A DNA stretch of 64,000 nucleotides from NCBI GenBank assembly GCA_937862815.1, contig CALMED010000035.1, positions 1 to 64,000 on the forward strand, in the 5' to 3' direction. Position 1 is the first letter of the stretch. Each line of letters begins with the position of its first letter. Positions 20,901-26,845 of the stretch are shown here, piece by piece. The stretch comes from an uncultured Chitinophagaceae bacterium (lineage in GTDB: Bacteria; Bacteroidota; Bacteroidia; Chitinophagales; Chitinophagaceae). The notes under the pieces were generated by a model, which was not told the DNA's origin, did not search any database, and was given only the letters and a program-made list of their open reading frames with translations. A program made the translations under genes and the position numbers.

Positions 20901-21437
20901 ATGAATTTTCCGGAGGCTGTCGCGGGCAAAACGCGGCCAGTCGAAATACGTGAACGACTCCGTCGCAGGATCAAAACGGGAAAAGGCGAACATGTCCGAC
21001 GCTATCCAGAGAGCGCCCCCAGGAGCGGGTTCCACCTGCCACACCACGTAGCTGGGTAAACCGGGAGGGTCTGTAGCACGCAGCCGGGGCTTCCAGGTAC
21101 GCCAGCGGTTGGAGGCCGGTTCCCAGGCATTGAGCCCCTCCATGGTTGCCACCCAGATGCGGCCCGAGGAATCACCGGTGATGCTGTTGATCACTTCGTT
21201 GGAGATGGCATTGCCCGGTTGGGGACGGAAGGTTGTAAACCGGTGTCCGTCAAACTGGTTGAGGCCGTTGCGGGTGCCCACCCAGATGAAGCCGGTGTGG
21301 TCTTTATACACGGCCGTAATGCGGTTGTCGCTCAGCCCGTCCGACGTGGTAAAGGTCCGTCCCGGGTAATGCAACTGGGCGGTCAGAGCCGGGCCGATGT
21401 TCAGCAGCAGGAAGAAAAGAAGAAGGCGCACCAACAT
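17907..21437 (-). CDS. Sensor histidine kinase with periplasmic two-component propeller, Y_Y_Y and GAF domains
   Basis: 1176 residues. The order is: signal segment VRLLLFFLLLNIGPALTAQ; a 700-residue propeller with repeats such as GFIWVGTRNGLNQFDGHRF; a Y_Y_Y domain (YEYRLRGADTAWQASGE); one membrane helix (WASWLFVAGCLFLAGFLIF); a GAF domain; then a HisKA_3 kinase whose phosphorylated His is in IARDLHDEMGSTLTS (codon near 18475). An HATPase domain ends it (NGRGFDRG, GNGLRNM). This resembles Bacteroidota hybrid glycan sensors, but has no receiver or AraC part; a separate LuxR regulator follows. I chose the ATG at 21437 to give the signal peptide. It probably senses a periplasmic ligand, type unknown. 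Confidence 0.93.
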   Translation of the reverse strand: MLVRLLLFFLLLNIGPALTAQLHYPGRTFTTSDGLSDNRITAVYKDHTGFIWVGTRNGLNQFDGHRFTTFRPQPGNAISNEVINSITGDSSGRIWVATMEGLNAWEPASNRWRTWKPRLRATDPPGLPSYVVWQVEPAPGGALWIASDMFAFSRFDPATESFTYFDWPRFARDSLRKIHPGTYASIQRFAAINETEFWLGTTKGLVHLNTTTGRFRFMGGGYYGNVTDLVWDAASRTVWLSVEGGRAFSYHEPSGRYRAVPVVPAPYPSTTFPAAPTKHRWMASAEGLLQLNPSTGTATLFRSLPELADGMPPGGVQAVYDDRTGLRWIGTSNGLHIRDIQRPATAFLPLLRAAYSEGSNRMGGVHYSNTTGLYFVCATEPAAVFVISAQQGTIRQFTADGSGRPFSACLTVRTDGAGTTWLLTATDAYRYNTKTAAFDRFPTSFSGPGTLFRDVATDARGNTWFATFGKGAFYYQPATRSFHTIHDPKGIYLQRVTTALAAGPVTDSSMWIATYGNYLYRYHLPTGRLTIFHETDSSAGYAPLNMVHDLVTDSAGHLWAATAMGGLFRYQPGGPHHQAFAQFDMHSGLRSNSYHALAAGSGSRLWLMNGTGLSVASFAAGQLKEQALPRFTVSAFDSDPSFPHHIYYAAPLDQVLVAAGGGLILEQATPRPLPSAFPLLVTRVIVNRDTLQPEQFSKGAIAMSYSDNLLQFCFAGLYFGGDPRLVYEYRLRGADTAWQASGETYQAVFKNLSWGTYHFELRVRIGDTVICQLPTPLHIRIRTPFWASWLFVAGCLFLAGFLIFRLLRHLQHRVDDEQLLNRFATSLYGKNTIDDMFWDVADNCIRLLQFEDCVIYQYDQQRQVLVQRAAAGPKSPYPNRQIINPLELPVGKGIVGTVAATGRSIRIRNTANDPRYVVDDERRYSELTVPLFVDGKLFGIIDSEHSRKGFFHRRHQRLLERVAAVCAERISKYLTEDRLRTKIARDLHDEMGSTLTSINILSKVAMERGQENDGIRPYLQKIKDHSGTMMESMSDIVWAINPANDSMEKLLIRMKEFAAELLEPVRMNYYFETTGLDHPSLLNLEERKDLYLIFKEAVHNATKYSEATELLITLRYDEGELLLRVADNGRGFDRGVVKAGNGLRNMEARARSMQAVLEMESFPGTGTRITLRKRIT

Positions 21438-21498
21438 GTATACCTGTAAAGTACTTCTTTTTGCAGGCCTGCACAAATACCGCAATGGGGGGATGCTG

Positions 21499-22347
21499 CT
21501 AGCCCTCCTTCCGCAGTATCGAGCGAACTTCCGTTATATAGTGCCCGCCAAATAGGCATGCATGTACTACTAATGGATAAAGTTGGGTAAGGGGAAGCCG
21601 GCGTCGCCAGTTTTTTTCGGGCGGGTAACATTCCGCATAGGCATCGTAAAAACGGGAATGAAAGCCGCCAAAGAGCAATGTCATCCCCAGGTCCATTTCG
21701 CGGTGACCATAGTACACAGCAGGATCGAAAAGCGCCGGTTGCTGCCCGGTTGTGCAGCAGATGTTACCGCTCCAGAGGTCGCCGTGGAGCAGGGCGGGAG
21801 GTTCTTCTGGAAAAAGGTGCGGCAGGCGGTTACAGCATTGTTCGGCCTGCCGCAAGGCTGATGCGTCCAGTGCGCCCTGTTCCACCAGTTGCCCTACAAG
21901 AGGCAGGATGCGTACCTGTGCATAAAAAGAAGGCCAATCGGGATGGTCGGGGTTGCGCTGGGGCAGCCGGCCGATGTAATTATCCGGCATCTGCCCAAAA
22001 GCCGGAGCAGAACAACGGTGGAGTTCTGCCAGCGCCCGGCCTGCCGCCTCCCAGAAGCGGGGGCCGGACGGCTCCTGCGCTATCCAGGATAAAAACAGGT
22101 ATTGCCATTGATCGGCCTCTCCGTATTGAAGCACCTGCGGTACAACGGCCAAGCCTTTTCGTAATTGATTCAGTCCCGCGGCTTCCTGCTGCAGCATGCC
22201 GGGAAAGGGTGCCGCCTGGTTGAATTTGAGAAATACCGGACCGCCATTTACCTCGAGCCGCCAGCACTGGTTGATATCGCCGCCGCTGACCGGTACTGCG
22301 GCCGTGGGATGCAGCCCGGTTTGCTGGAGAATGACTGCAGGAATCAT
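21499..22347 (-). CDS. Fructosamine kinase family protein
   Basis: 282 residues of the FN3K/aminoglycoside-phosphotransferase fold. Visible: the N-terminal SGGDINQCWRLEVNGGPVFL, WRLE..VFLKFN with the ATP-binding Lys, the catalytic loop LLHGDLWSGNIC (HGDLWxGN) and the metal-binding FDPAVYYGHREMDLG. These enzymes phosphorylate ketosamine groups on glycated proteins or small molecules so that they break down. The ATG at 22347 fits the family start; the longer upstream frame runs through a dispersed repeat and is not coding. A TAAGTTTG element stops five bases before the ATG. Confidence 0.92.
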   Translation of the reverse strand: MIPAVILQQTGLHPTAAVPVSGGDINQCWRLEVNGGPVFLKFNQAAPFPGMLQQEAAGLNQLRKGLAVVPQVLQYGEADQWQYLFLSWIAQEPSGPRFWEAAGRALAELHRCSAPAFGQMPDNYIGRLPQRNPDHPDWPSFYAQVRILPLVGQLVEQGALDASALRQAEQCCNRLPHLFPEEPPALLHGDLWSGNICCTTGQQPALFDPAVYYGHREMDLGMTLLFGGFHSRFYDAYAECYPPEKNWRRRLPLTQLYPLVVHACLFGGHYITEVRSILRKEG

Positions 22348-22352
22348 GGATA

Positions 22353-22360
22353 CAAACTTA
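22353..22360 (-). promoter_or_regulatory. Bacteroidota -7 element of the fructosamine kinase gene
   Basis: Minus-strand TAAGTTTG, five bases before the ATG. This predicts a leaderless or nearly leaderless mRNA. Confidence 0.5.
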
Positions 22361-22379
22361 AGAAACGCAGTACAAGTGT

Positions 22380-22480
22380 GAATGAATGAATGAATGAGTG
22401 AATGGGGGGCGAATCCGCCTGAAGTGACCGTTTCGGTTAGCTCGAAGGAATCAAGGACTGAAGGACTGAATAGGGCCGCG
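22380..22480. repeat. Dispersed intergenic repeat, copy B
   Basis: Starts with a (GAAT)n-like run ending GAATGAGTGAATGGGG, then GCGAATCC, a 20-base spacer and GGTTAGCTCGAAGGA. It ends with GGACTGAAGGACTGAATAGG and GCGTTCG. The order of blocks matches the copies near 30.4 and 36.9 kb. Confidence 0.75.
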
Positions 22481-22534
22481 TTCGTCGCACCTTTCGCCAT
22501 ACACAACGGTAGTCCCTTTACGAAGAATAACAAA

Positions 22535-22562
22535 AAAGGCCGTCGCTTCCGCAACAGCCTTT
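22535..22562 (-). terminator. Intrinsic terminator of the SWIB gene
   Basis: On the minus strand AAAGGCTGTTGC pairs with GCGACGGCCTTT across a GGAA tetraloop (12 bp including G-T pairs), followed by more T. It starts 22 bp after the stop codon. Confidence 0.85.
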
Positions 22563-22584
22563 CAATGTGGTGATGGACCTGGAA

Positions 22585-23019
22585 TTACTTCAGGTGCTTG
22601 CCCAGTGCGCTGGCCACTTCAAACATGGAGATCTGCGCTTTACCGCCGAATACAGCTTTCAGCTTGTCGTCGGTGTTGATCATGCGCTTGTTCTTGCTGT
22701 CCTGCAGCTTGTTCTTCTTGATGTGGTCCCAGATTTTCTTCACCGCGTCGGTGCGGGGGAGCGCTTTGCTGCCAACTACGGCTGCGAGTTCAGCGCTGGG
22801 AGTGAGGGGGCGCATAAAAGCGGCGTTGGGTTTGCGCTTGGCGGCTTTCTTGGGAGCAGCTTTCTTAGCGGCTTTTTTCGGAGCAGCCTTCTTGGCGGCT
22901 TTCTTGGGAGCAGCCTTTTTAGCGGCTTTTTTCGGAGCAGCCTTCTTGGCGGCTTTCTTGGGAGCAGCCTTTTTAGCGGCTTTTTTGGGGGCGGCTTTCT
23001 TAGCCTTTTTTGTTGCCAT
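22585..23019 (-). CDS. SWIB/MDM2-domain protein with histone H1-like Lys/Ala repeat arm
   Basis: 144 residues in two parts. Residues 8-61 are six exact 9-residue units of the type KAAPKKAAK, a highly basic arm like bacterial H1-like DNA-binding tails. Residues 65-144 form a SWIB domain (LTPSAELAAVVGSKALPRTD, then DHIKKNKLQD and MFEVASALGKHLK). SWIB domains occur in chromatin proteins of eukaryotes and in chlamydial topoisomerase fusions; stand-alone bacterial SWIB proteins are thought to be nucleoid-associated. DNA binding is inferred from charge. The repeat DNA includes a perfect 54-bp tandem duplication that could change length in frame. It has its own promoter element and terminator, so it is probably monocistronic. 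Confidence 0.93.
   Translation of the reverse strand: MATKKAKKAAPKKAAKKAAPKKAAKKAAPKKAAKKAAPKKAAKKAAPKKAAKKAAPKKAAKRKPNAAFMRPLTPSAELAAVVGSKALPRTDAVKKIWDHIKKNKLQDSKNKRMINTDDKLKAVFGGKAQISMFEVASALGKHLK
22867..22974. repeat. Perfect 54-bp tandem duplication inside the SWIB gene
   Basis: Positions 22867-22920 and 22921-22974 are identical by eye. Each encodes two 9-residue units of the Lys/Ala arm. Being a multiple of three, gain or loss would keep the frame. Confidence 0.85.
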
Positions 23020-23067
23020 GATGTTTGGGGTTTAGAATCATTAATGGGTGTCCTTTCGAACGCGAAT

Positions 23068-23075
23068 CAAATATA
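23068..23075 (-). promoter_or_regulatory. Candidate -7 element of the SWIB gene
   Basis: Minus-strand TATATTTG matches TAnnTTTG, 48 bases before the ATG. No clear -33 partner. Confidence 0.45.
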
Positions 23076-23135
23076 AACGTTTTCCTTATTCCGCTGTTTT
23101 TTTTGGATTTTTTTCTCTGCACAGTTTCATAGGGA

Positions 23136-23158
23136 AAACGCCCGTCGTGCGGGCGTTT
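23136..23158. terminator. Perfect 9-bp hairpin in a divergent intergenic region
   Basis: AAACGCCCG-TCGTG-CGGGCGTTT. On the minus strand it is followed by TTTTCCC. No known gene feeds into it from either side, so it may end an unannotated short RNA or insulate the two divergent genes. Confidence 0.5.
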
Positions 23159-23252
23159 CAGGCCGGTTGACTGACCAATATGCAGCTGCCTGGCTGCGCC
23201 TGCTCATTGCCCGGGCCGTAAGGAAAACAGACCTTTGCCCCAAAGCAAACAC

Positions 23253-23390
23253 ATGAAAATCGTATTGATAGTGGCAGGAATTGCAGGTGGTTTGTTTCTC
23301 CTGGTGGCCCTTGCGCTGCGGTGGTTGCGCCGGTGGATCAATGCGCCGGGATCGGATCTCAACCGCATCTACGACGCTACGATGCTGTAG
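23253..23390 (+). CDS. Small single-pass membrane protein (45 aa)
   Basis: Starts MKIVLIVAGIAGGLFLLVAL, one strong hydrophobic helix, followed by RWLRRW and a short polar tail. The arrangement suggests the N-terminus outside and a basic cytoplasmic face. GACCTTTG lies 15 bases before the ATG and differs from TAnnTTTG only in its first base. The last 14 bases overlap the 3' end of the opposing EamA gene. There is no family to name; reality is supported by the helix and the promoter-like element only. Confidence 0.45.
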   Translation: MKIVLIVAGIAGGLFLLVALALRWLRRWINAPGSDLNRIYDATML

Positions 23391-24288
23391 CGCGCTGGCG
23401 GCGCTTCTCGAGGGAAATAAGCACGCCGCTCCCTATGATGCAGCCAATGCCCAGCCAGGTGAGCGCCGCGGGAAACGCATCGCCCAGAGCCATCCCGATG
23501 AATACGGAGAACAGGATGTTGGCATATCCCACCACCGATACAATCCCCGCTTTATCGGCCCCGTAGGCCCGGGTTACAAAATACTGGCCAAATAGCGCCG
23601 CCGTGCCCAGCAGCAGCAGGGGACCCCAGTCGGCACCCTCCGGCCATTTCCATTCAATAAACAACAACTCATCTGGCGGCAACGCCAGCAACGTGCCGGC
23701 ACCCATGAACAGCAGGGGCACCGCCAGCCCGGTGGCGATGAACGAGAGTACAATCACCCGCGTGTCGTAATAAGCGGTGAGCCGCCCCACCGTGAGGTAG
23801 GCAATAGCCGAAGTGATGCCGCTGATGAGGCCGGCCAGGTGCTGGTACCAGGGCAGATCCATCTGCGGCTGGTAAATGAGCAGCATGCCGGTAAACCCCA
23901 CCAGCAGGGCCAGCCATACGCGCCGCCCTGACTGCTCGCGGAACAGCAGGAACGAAAACAGGGCAATGAACAGGGTGGAAGTGAGGTTGTAACTCATGGC
24001 CGTACCCAGCGGTATGTGCAGGATACAGTACAGCAGGGTGTAAAGGGCCGTGGTGCCCATCACCCCACGGAACAGGAGCCGGAAGGGATGTCCGCCCACC
24101 TGTACCGGCGGACGCAGCAGCAATCCCGGCAGCAAAAACGCCAAGCCGATAAGGTTGCGCCAGAACACCAGCTGCCCGGCGTTGAAAACGTGGCGCAGCG
24201 ATTTGGCCGCGCCGCCCATCACCGAAAAACCGAGCGCCGCCAGCAACATGTACAACACACCCGCGTAAACCTGCCTGGATCCCTTCAT
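23377..24288 (-). CDS. DMT-superfamily (EamA) transporter
   Basis: 303 residues with ten hydrophobic segments in two EamA halves. The N-terminal half starts MLLAALGFSVMGGAAKSLRH and includes VFWRNLIGLAFLLPG; the second half contains HLAGLISGITSAIAYLTVGR and ends in VGYANILFSVFIGMALGDAF. A charged C-terminus (SLEKRRQRATAS) follows the last helix. Family members export amino acids, nucleotides or other metabolites; this one's substrate is unknown. I chose the ATG at 24288 because the membrane domain begins about ten residues later; the longer frame upstream is not family-like. Confidence 0.9.
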   Translation of the reverse strand: MKGSRQVYAGVLYMLLAALGFSVMGGAAKSLRHVFNAGQLVFWRNLIGLAFLLPGLLLRPPVQVGGHPFRLLFRGVMGTTALYTLLYCILHIPLGTAMSYNLTSTLFIALFSFLLFREQSGRRVWLALLVGFTGMLLIYQPQMDLPWYQHLAGLISGITSAIAYLTVGRLTAYYDTRVIVLSFIATGLAVPLLFMGAGTLLALPPDELLFIEWKWPEGADWGPLLLLGTAALFGQYFVTRAYGADKAGIVSVVGYANILFSVFIGMALGDAFPAALTWLGIGCIIGSGVLISLEKRRQRATAS

Positions 24289-24518
24289 GTGCTGCAAAGA
24301 TTCAACAATCTGCGCAAGCAGGCGTAAGAGAATGCATTTCCGTTCTTCAACCAGGCTACACCACATTCTTTTCTACCAGAAAACAAACAGCCTCCCCTCA
24401 CAGGGCCGGCACAAACAGGTGTTGGAGGTCATGCACTCCATCGGCTGAAACCCTTTACCAGCATGGGTTTTAAAAAATTATTCACATTTTTAAGATGATA
24501 AAACCGGGCGTTAGTTGG

Positions 24519-24550
24519 TTTGAAACCACCGGTGAACCGCTCTACTTTTG
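24519..24550 (+). promoter_or_regulatory. Bacteroidota promoter (TTTG-N20-TACTTTTG)
   Basis: A -33 TTTG and -7 TACTTTTG are spaced by 20 bases, the best complete match in the window. It would start transcription near 24557 and give the small secreted-protein gene a leader of about 125 bases. Confidence 0.65.
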
Positions 24551-24638
24551 CCCTGTCAACCAAAGGTGAGCCACCAACCATACCCGCTCTCCTCCGCCGT
24601 AAAACCGGGCATCCCCGATCGGACTCCAACGATTTCTT

Positions 24639-24652
24639 GCTGTAGAAACAGC
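24639..24652 (+). promoter_or_regulatory. Hairpin in the leader of the small secreted protein gene
   Basis: GCTGT-AGAA-ACAGC, followed by CTTATTTTC, 32 bases before the ATG. The same 14 bases recur at 26578-26591 in another intergenic region. It could be a terminator, an attenuator or an mRNA stabiliser. Confidence 0.45.
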
Positions 24653-24683
24653 CTTATTTTCTAATTAAAAAAATTTTCGAGAT

Positions 24684-25058
24684 ATGAAAAAGTTTCTGAT
24701 TACTTCCGCATTTGCCCTGAGCCTTCTTCTCTCCTTTACGAACGCCGTTGCCGGTGAAGGAACACCCGCACCGGAACTGAAAGCTGCCGGCCGCATCAAC
24801 AAGCAGCCGGTGTACCAGCTCCGTCTCAACAACAGCACCGCCGCGTCGTACTACCTGCTGGTAAAAGACGAGTTTGGCGTGGTGCTGCACGAAGAAACCC
24901 TCAGCGGCAGCAACATCACCCGCAACTACCAGCTCAATACCCTGGAGCTGGGCGCCACTCCTGTCATCTTTGAAGTGTACAACATGGCAGGTTTGCTCAC
25001 CGGATCCATCCGCGTGGACGTCGCCACCAACCAGGTGGCCAACGCCCGCATCAAGTAA
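24684..25058 (+). CDS. Small secreted beta-rich protein, hypothetical
   Basis: 124 residues: signal peptide KKFLITSAFALSLLLSFTNA with cleavage after AVA, then a mature part of about 100 residues with alternating hydrophobic strands (PVYQLRLNNSTAASYYLLVK, VIFEVYNMAGLLTGSIRVDV). The pattern suggests a single small beta-sandwich, like the Ig-like domains found near the ends of T9SS cargo, but no WPNP-type tail is present. An own promoter with a 125-base leader suggests separate regulation. Function unknown. Confidence 0.8.
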   Translation: MKKFLITSAFALSLLLSFTNAVAGEGTPAPELKAAGRINKQPVYQLRLNNSTAASYYLLVKDEFGVVLHEETLSGSNITRNYQLNTLELGATPVIFEVYNMAGLLTGSIRVDVATNQVANARIK

Positions 25059-25128
25059 GTTTTATAATCAATAGTTAAGTACGGGTTGCTTGTCTAAGCG
25101 ACCCTCTTTTCTTTTCTGCTGAACGTTC

Positions 25129-26475
25129 TTACTGCAGCCCGATGGAAGGTTGCGGCCGGGGAATGAGGTGAACCGCCCGTTGCCTGCCGTTGATGTAGCG
25201 GAATCCTTTCTCATCAAAATACCCGTCTTCTTCCAGCATGATGCGGATCGTTTTGTTCCATTCCGGAACCAGGTGCGCCGCATTGAGCTCAATGGAATAA
25301 CCCGTGCCGGGATACAACGGGTAATCGCCGCTGCCGGGTACGCCGCCCTGCTGGTCCCACAAACCAATGGTGGGTCCCGCCGCGTGCCCGTGAAAGCCCA
25401 GCGGATGGGTGTAGATCACCGCTTCAATACCTTCGGTTTTTGCCTGCGCCAGCGCGGCGGCCAGGATCTGGTTACCGGTACGGCCGGTCACGAACTGGCC
25501 GGTGAGAATGTCCTGCAACCGGTTGGCCTTGACGAAGGCGGTGCGGATGCCCGCAGGTACTTCCGTTTCACCCGGACGCAGTACGTAGGCGTGTTGTTGG
25601 ATGTCGGTGTTCAGCCGCAGGTACGTGATGCCGATGTCAACATGCAGCAGGTCGCCGGGCCGGATCACTTCGTCTTTGGGCCGGTTGCTGAAGCTGCGGA
25701 GGTGTTCAAAGCTCAGCGAATCGCTGCGCTGCACCGACACGGAGGGATGAAACCAGGTGTCGAAGCCCAGCTCGCGGATCCGCTGGCGGAACCACCACAC
25801 CACATCATCTGTGGTAGTGATACCGGGGGTGATCACCTGCTCCGAAAACCCCTCGCGGATGATGCGGTGCGTGGTTTGTACCAGGAAAGGATAATACTGC
25901 ATTTCGCGTTCGGTGCGGGTTTCCAGCCAGGCAACGGCCAGCGCTTCGGCGCTCACCACGCGGCTGCGCAGCGGGGCCGGCAGGCGTGCCATGAGTTCCT
26001 GCTGTTCGGTATGCACCAGCCCGTCTGCATGCCCAAAATGGGCCGATGTGTTCACGGCTATCTTACGGGGATTGCGGCGGCGGATGATGTCCACCAGCTG
26101 GTCCCACTGATCGGGGAACCGCTGCAGGTCCCAGCTGGCCTGAATGTGTTCTCCCACGTTGTAACGGGCAATGGCCAGTTTTTCGAACTGCTCTTTGGCC
26201 GCGTCGCGGTAAAACACAAGGATGGTGCGCCGCCGGGCCGAGAGCCAGGTGGCGGGCAGCATGGTTTTGAGCACCGGGTCTTCGTTGTATTCGCGGGAAA
26301 TGATCACCCACATGTCGGTGCCGTGGCGGTCCATCAACTGCGGCAGGAGTTGGTTGAGTCGTTCCCCCAGTAGCTCATCAAGTACGCGGGCCTGCTCGCG
26401 GAGCGGAAGGGCCTGGGCCAACGAGGTGGTGTGCAGAAAAAAGGTAATACAGCAATAAAACAGCAAGCGGATCAT
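25129..26475 (-). CDS. Secreted M24 family metallopeptidase (Xaa-Pro aminopeptidase/prolidase type)
   Basis: 448 residues with a signal peptide (RLLFYCCITFFLHTTSLAQ). The N-terminal domain (about 25-190) has the creatinase-like fold, and the C-terminal pita-bread domain carries all five metal ligands: Asp in LLHVDIGITY, Asp in LNTDIQQHAYV, His in GFHGHAAGPTIG, Glu in YSIELNA and Glu in FDEKGFRYI. So it should be an active two-metal aminopeptidase, releasing N-terminal residues before proline or acting on dipeptides in the periplasm. The start gives the signal peptide directly. Confidence 0.92.
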   Translation of the reverse strand: MIRLLFYCCITFFLHTTSLAQALPLREQARVLDELLGERLNQLLPQLMDRHGTDMWVIISREYNEDPVLKTMLPATWLSARRRTILVFYRDAAKEQFEKLAIARYNVGEHIQASWDLQRFPDQWDQLVDIIRRRNPRKIAVNTSAHFGHADGLVHTEQQELMARLPAPLRSRVVSAEALAVAWLETRTEREMQYYPFLVQTTHRIIREGFSEQVITPGITTTDDVVWWFRQRIRELGFDTWFHPSVSVQRSDSLSFEHLRSFSNRPKDEVIRPGDLLHVDIGITYLRLNTDIQQHAYVLRPGETEVPAGIRTAFVKANRLQDILTGQFVTGRTGNQILAAALAQAKTEGIEAVIYTHPLGFHGHAAGPTIGLWDQQGGVPGSGDYPLYPGTGYSIELNAAHLVPEWNKTIRIMLEEDGYFDEKGFRYINGRQRAVHLIPRPQPSIGLQ

Positions 26476-26570
26476 GGGAATGGTCTTTGCTGCTCAAGAT
26501 AGTACACCCGGGGCAGGTAACGAAGAGCTGTTCAGGCAATGAGGAAAGAAGGCAGGGGTATAAAAGAAAA

Positions 26571-26598
26571 ACGGTCTGCTGTAGAAACAGCTGACCGT
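26571..26598 (-). terminator. Strong hairpin with T-run on the minus strand
   Basis: ACGGTCTGCTGT and ACAGCTGACCGT pair over 12 positions with one mismatch around an AGAA loop. On the minus strand the stem is followed by TTTTCTTTT. No minus-strand gene lies immediately upstream, so it may shield the M24 gene or end a short antisense RNA. Confidence 0.55.
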
Positions 26599-26604
26599 AA
26601 TCGA

Positions 26605-26636
26605 TTGCTTGCCATATGAAAAAAGAGGTAACTTTG
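26605..26636 (+). promoter_or_regulatory. Bacteroidota promoter (TTG-N21-TAACTTTG) of the helical-repeat gene
   Basis: TTG at 26605 and TAACTTTG at 26629-26636, 21 bases apart. Transcription would start near 26643, leaving a leader of about 200 bases that contains several nested inverted repeats. Confidence 0.55.
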
Positions 26637-26652
26637 AACCCGTGCGGACGTT

Positions 26653-26776
26653 AACCCGTCCTCTACTCAAACGATCTTCTTTCCGGTTGCCTGCCTGTCT
26701 TTTCCTCTTCGATCGTTTGACAGTGTAAAAGTAGCCCTGCCGCATGGGCGGCACAAACCAAGTTGACGGGTTTTTT
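26653..26776 (+). ncRNA. Candidate structured leader RNA
   Basis: Three nested complementary pairs are visible. The outer stem is AACCCGTC (26653-26660) with GACGGGTT (26765-26772), the latter running into six T. Inside lie TCAAACGATC (26667-26676) with GATCGTTTGA (26711-26720), both perfect, and GCCGC-ATGG-GCGGC near 26740-26753. A closing stem followed by oligo-T is what an attenuator or riboswitch expression platform would look like. I match it to no riboswitch class I know. The inference rests on base pairing alone. Confidence 0.45.
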
Positions 26777-26845
26777 ATGATGGCAAAACGGCCCACATCT
26801 GCTGAAAGCCTTGCTGGCAGCGGATTCCGGCAAAAAATGATGTGA
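26777..26845 (+). CDS. Upstream ORF (22 aa) overlapping the start of the helical-repeat gene
   Basis: Begins ATGATG right after the oligo-T of the leader, encodes MMAKRPTSAESLAGSGF and five more residues, and stops with TGA whose last base is the first base of the next ATG (TGATG). This allows translational coupling. Its first 15 bases nearly repeat those at the main start (TGATGGCAAA followed by ACGG or CCGG). It may be a leader peptide or an incidental frame. Confidence 0.35.
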   Translation: MMAKRPTSAESLAGSGFRQKMM

